Shown: piece by piece, positions 61,356 to 64,000 of the stretch
Position numbering within the stretch: the stretch's first letter is position 1
How the letters are laid out: each line of letters starts with the position of its first letter
Assembly (NCBI GenBank): GCA_003021045.1
Contig: PXRN01000012.1
Location: 1-64,000, forward strand
DNA: 64,000 nucleotides
Direction: 5' to 3'
From: Halobacteriales archaeon QS_4_69_34
GTDB lineage: Archaea > Halobacteriota > Halobacteria > Halobacteriales > Halococcaceae
Program-made: the position numbers and the translations under genes
Notes under the pieces: model-generated
Seen by the model: the letters and a program-made list of their open reading frames with translations, nothing else
The model's database searches: none
Told to the model about the DNA's origin: nothing

Positions 61356-61850
61356 CTACTGGATCGAGAGCTCGTCGTCGGCGGGCACGTCCTCCTCGTC
61401 CCAGTGGAGCGCGAACCGGGCGGTCCGGCCAGTCCCGGTGCCGATCAGCGACGACTGGGAGTCGACCGCCATCTCGAAGGTCACGGCTCCGGGCGGGTTG
61501 ATCGTCGCGCTCTCGTTGCCGACCATGAACGTCACTTTCTCGCCACGCCGGGCCGCATCGTCCGTCCCCGACCCCGTGGTCACTGCGTCTTCCCCCCTGT
61601 GTCCGTGCTCGTCGCTCTCCCGGTCGCCGGCTCTTTCGGTGGCCCTGGCGTCGTCGGACGCGGCCGGATCGCCGCTGGAGGGACCGGTTCGACCCGCCGA
61701 ATCGGTTCCGCCGGTCGCCCCGGTCGCGTCCTCCCCCTGCTCGTCGCCGAAGCTCATCTCCCGTGCCGCGTCGAGTTCGTCGGCGAATTTCCGAAGGTAG
61801 TCGGCGACATCCGCGCGGCTCATCTCCCGCTCGGCCTCGATGTCTGCCAT
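61356..61850 (-). CDS. amphi-Trp domain protein with internal acidic insert
   Basis: A 164-residue protein of the amphi-Trp type (small haloarchaeal domain of unknown role). The N-terminal helix MSRADVADYLRKFADELDAA and the C-terminal strands KVTFMVGNESATINPPGAVT and RFALHWDEED are conserved halves, but about 65 residues of Asp/Ser/Gly/Thr low-complexity sequence separate them. A minus-strand TATA-like CACGCTTATG lies about 27 bases upstream. The 240-base gap to the lipoprotein gene contains no gene I can support. Confidence 0.8.
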   Translation of the reverse strand: MADIEAEREMSRADVADYLRKFADELDAAREMSFGDEQGEDATGATGGTDSAGRTGPSSGDPAASDDARATERAGDRESDEHGHRGEDAVTTGSGTDDAARRGEKVTFMVGNESATINPPGAVTFEMAVDSQSSLIGTGTGRTARFALHWDEEDVPADDELSIQ

Positions 61851-61982
61851 GTGCTCACACAGGATGGGCGGGAGCATAAGCGTGTGCCATGCGCCTGCCG
61901 GCGGGACCACGCGGGAGGCCGGCTTCCCTGCTCACAGCCACCACATGGGCAGGTTTTTGCGCCGTCCCGATCCAGCCCGTCC

Positions 61983-63290
61983 ATGACTCTCCGTGACGAT
62001 TACGACCGCTCGCGGATCGCCTTCTGGGCGGCGGCGCTCGCGCTCGGCTTCGTGCTCGCGTTCGTCCTCTATGCCTACGTCGGCACGTTCGTGCTCGGGC
62101 TGTTCGTCTACTACATCACGCGACCCATCTATCGGCGGCTGGCCGATCGCGTGCGGCCGAACGCGCTCGCCGCGGCCGTCGCGCTGCTGGCGATCGCGCT
62201 GCCGATCGTCCTCTTGATCGCCTACACCGCGATCGTCGCCGCCGGAGAGCTAACCCAACTCGCCGGCGATGCCGGCGGTTACGCCGATCTCGTCGGGCCC
62301 TACCTCAACACTACCACGACCGGCGGCGATCTCCGGACGGTCGTGGCGAACGCCACGTCCGATCCCGGCCGGTATCTGGGTCCCGGTGCGACGGGGGCGA
62401 TCGGCACTGCACTCGTCTCGCTGGCGGGCTATCTCAGTGGCGCGGCGAACGCGCTGTTGCACCTGTTCGTCGTGCTGGCGATCGCCTTCTATCTGCTCCG
62501 GGACGACCACCGCCTCGCCGGCTGGTTCCGCGCCGAGTTCGCTGCCCGGGACAGCCCCGCCGAGACCTACCTCTCGACCGTCGACGCGAACCTCAAGACC
62601 ATCTACTTCGGCAACATCCTGAACGCCTTCGCGGTGGCGATCGTCGCTGCCGTCTCCTATACCGTCCTCGATGCGTTCGCGCCGGGCGGGCTGGGCGTCC
62701 CCTCACCGGTGCTTGCCGGTCTCCTCACCGGACTCGGAAGCCTGATCCCCGTCGTCGGCCCGAAGCTCGTCTGGGTCCCGCTCGCGGTCGCCATCGCCAT
62801 CCAGGCCGTGCTCGTCGATCCCGCGTTCCTGTGGTTCCCGGTCGCGTTCGCGCTGGTCGCGCTGGTCGTCGTCGATACGATCCCCGACGTTCTGCTCCGG
62901 CCTTACGTCTCCGGGCGGGACCTCCACACCGGGCTGGTACTGATCGCCTACATCGTCGGTCCGCTCCTCTTTGGATGGTACGGCCTGTTTTTCGGCCCGC
63001 TGTTGCTCGTCCTGATCGTCCACTTCGCTCGCATCCTCCTGGCCGAGTTGGTGCGTGGCGAGCCCCTCACGGGGCGGGCGACCGCCGACAACCCACTCGA
63101 TCCCGGCCGGGACGACGTCGAGGAACCCGAACCCGGTCCGACGCCCGTCGATCCGGACGCCGCAGCCGGTACCGACACCGGCGACGGTTCCGGTGGTGTC
63201 GACGACCGGGCGTCGACCCGCGACGGCGACCGGACCGACTCCGGCCCGTCGACCGACGGCGGGTCGTCGGGAGGTGACGGGAACGGATAG
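61983..63290 (+). CDS. AI-2E family transporter
   Basis: A 435-residue membrane protein of the AI-2 exporter/TqsA (PerM) family. Hydrophobic helices fill the first 365 residues, with YITRPIYRRLADRVRPN near 42-58 and LLTGLGSLIPVVGPKLVWVP near 245-264, both family landmarks. The last 70 residues are an acidic cytoplasmic tail. Archaeal members may export other solutes or exchange Na+ and H+. TTTTTG about 28 bases upstream of the ATG is the probable TATA box. Confidence 0.92.
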   Translation: MTLRDDYDRSRIAFWAAALALGFVLAFVLYAYVGTFVLGLFVYYITRPIYRRLADRVRPNALAAAVALLAIALPIVLLIAYTAIVAAGELTQLAGDAGGYADLVGPYLNTTTTGGDLRTVVANATSDPGRYLGPGATGAIGTALVSLAGYLSGAANALLHLFVVLAIAFYLLRDDHRLAGWFRAEFAARDSPAETYLSTVDANLKTIYFGNILNAFAVAIVAAVSYTVLDAFAPGGLGVPSPVLAGLLTGLGSLIPVVGPKLVWVPLAVAIAIQAVLVDPAFLWFPVAFALVALVVVDTIPDVLLRPYVSGRDLHTGLVLIAYIVGPLLFGWYGLFFGPLLLVLIVHFARILLAELVRGEPLTGRATADNPLDPGRDDVEEPEPGPTPVDPDAAAGTDTGDGSGGVDDRASTRDGDRTDSGPSTDGGSSGGDGNG

Positions 63291-63371
63291 GTCCGGACGA
63301 ACACGGCCCGCAGACGGCCCCGACGCGACCGCGATCCGGAGTCGTGGCGGGGCGAGTCACGATGTGGATCG

Positions 63372-63379
63372 ATTTATGC
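63372..63379 (+). promoter_or_regulatory. TATA box of the quinone oxidoreductase gene
   Basis: ATTTATGC lies about 27 bases before the GTG start of the next gene and supports that start as a leaderless one. Confidence 0.55.
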
Positions 63380-63401
63380 CCCGCCCGGCCGAACGGCACG
63401 T

Positions 63402-64000
63402 GTGCAAGTCATCGAGGCGACCGAGTTCGGCACGAGCGACGCTCTGGAGAGCGCCGACCGCGACGTCCCCGAGCCCGGGCCGGGCGAGGTGCGCATCGCG
63501 GTCGAAGCAGCGGGCGTGAACTTCGCGGATATCATGCAGCGCCGCGGACACTACCCGGGCGGGCCCGAGCCGCCCTACGTGCCCGGCATGGAGGCTGCCG
63601 GCACCGTGGACGCCGTCGGCGAGGACGCGAGCCGGGAGGTCGGTGAGCGCGTCGTCGCCATGACCCAGGAGGGCTACGCCGAGTACGCCACCGCCGACGC
63701 GAGCGCGCTGTTCGACGTCCCGGAGGCGATGAGCTTCGAGGAAGCCGCCGGCTTCCCGGTCCAGTTCCTGACCGCACACAACACGCTGTTCGAGTGGGGC
63801 GGACTGGAGGCGGACGAGCGCGTGCTGATTCACGCCGCGGCCGGCGGCGTCGGCACGGCGGCGACCCAGCTCGCCAGCGAAGCGGGTGCAGAGGTGTTCG
63901 CCACCGCGAGCACCGAGGAAAAGCTCGACCTCGCCGAGCGGCTGGGGGCGGATCACCCGATCAACTACACCGAGGCCGATTTCGCCGCCGCCGTCGACGA
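63402..64000 (+). CDS. quinone oxidoreductase / zinc-type alcohol dehydrogenase family, partial
   Basis: The first 199 residues of an NADPH-dependent MDR-family oxidoreductase; the gene continues past the window. VEAAGVNFADIMQRRGHYPG (32-51) and PYVPGMEAAGTVDAVGEDA are typical of quinone oxidoreductases, and the cofactor loop HAAAGGVGTAATQLA is at about 144-158. No zinc-ligand cysteines are seen, which fits the zinc-free QOR group. The GTG start is supported by the upstream TATA box. Confidence 0.92.
   Translation, partial: MQVIEATEFGTSDALESADRDVPEPGPGEVRIAVEAAGVNFADIMQRRGHYPGGPEPPYVPGMEAAGTVDAVGEDASREVGERVVAMTQEGYAEYATADASALFDVPEAMSFEEAAGFPVQFLTAHNTLFEWGGLEADERVLIHAAAGGVGTAATQLASEAGAEVFATASTEEKLDLAERLGADHPINYTEADFAAAVD

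Overview
The window is chromosomal DNA from a haloarchaeon (class Halobacteria; genus not assigned). Evidence: very high GC with strongly G/C-biased third codon positions, highly acidic proteins with Asp/Glu/Gly-rich linkers, TATA boxes about 25-30 bases before many start codons (leaderless transcription), Tat signals with twin arginines on exported proteins, and archaeal markers such as aIF2-beta, GatD, SAMP1, Trm112 and a haloarchaeal type I-B cas6/cas8b pair.

Layout. 0-3 kb: the end of a type I-B CRISPR-Cas operon (cas6, and a cas8b that appears interrupted by an insertion element at the window edge), tRNA-Thr, and a frameshifted TnpB. 3-10.8 kb: pgk with a GNAT enzyme, then a complete branched-chain-amino-acid-type ABC operon (livHMGF without a binding protein), then a repeat/MITE region. 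11-25 kb: housekeeping and cofactor genes (gatD, samp1, a uridine phosphorylase-like gene, a PHP phosphatase, a broken azf, aIF2-beta, mptD, cbiX plus its Fe-S partner, trm112, purA, thyX). 25-29 kb: CBS protein, a membrane-anchored HTH protein, tRNA-Glu, an SDR-type epimerase. 29-35 kb: an operon of three Tat-exported proteins (two subtilisin-family proteases and an LVIVD-type propeller). 35-38.6 kb: a redox-flavoured cluster (DoxX, HxlR regulator with a palindromic operator, 1-Cys peroxiredoxin) flanked by two paralogous proteins. 39-46 kb: an AGPS-like FAD oxidase, then the p-aminobenzoate genes pabC, pabA and an internally deleted pabB, then a helix-hairpin-helix protein and aroE. 46-54.6 kb: Na/Ca exchanger, geranylgeranyl reductase, a degraded doc toxin carrying one CRISPR repeat-spacer unit, M20 hydrolase, S10-like protein, Nudix hydrolase, a possible nuclease. 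54.8-60.1 kb: a second, complete liv operon with its Tat lipoprotein receptor. 60-64 kb: a glycosylated lipoprotein, amphi-Trp protein, AI-2E transporter and the start of a quinone oxidoreductase.

How genes work together: the two liv systems import amino acids or related solutes; aroE and pabABC belong to chorismate-derived p-aminobenzoate synthesis and mptD to the pterin half of the same cofactors; cbiX and the DR2241-type gene belong to cobalamin synthesis. Four loci look damaged: cas8b, azf, pabB and doc, besides tnpB. The tnpB and doc frameshifts lie in short homopolymers and could be sequencing errors; the azf and pabB losses are longer deletions.

The most unusual observation is a 66-bp segment inside the doc toxin gene that equals one CRISPR repeat plus one 36-nt spacer, bounded by a 7-bp direct repeat shared by the CRISPR repeat and the toxin gene.
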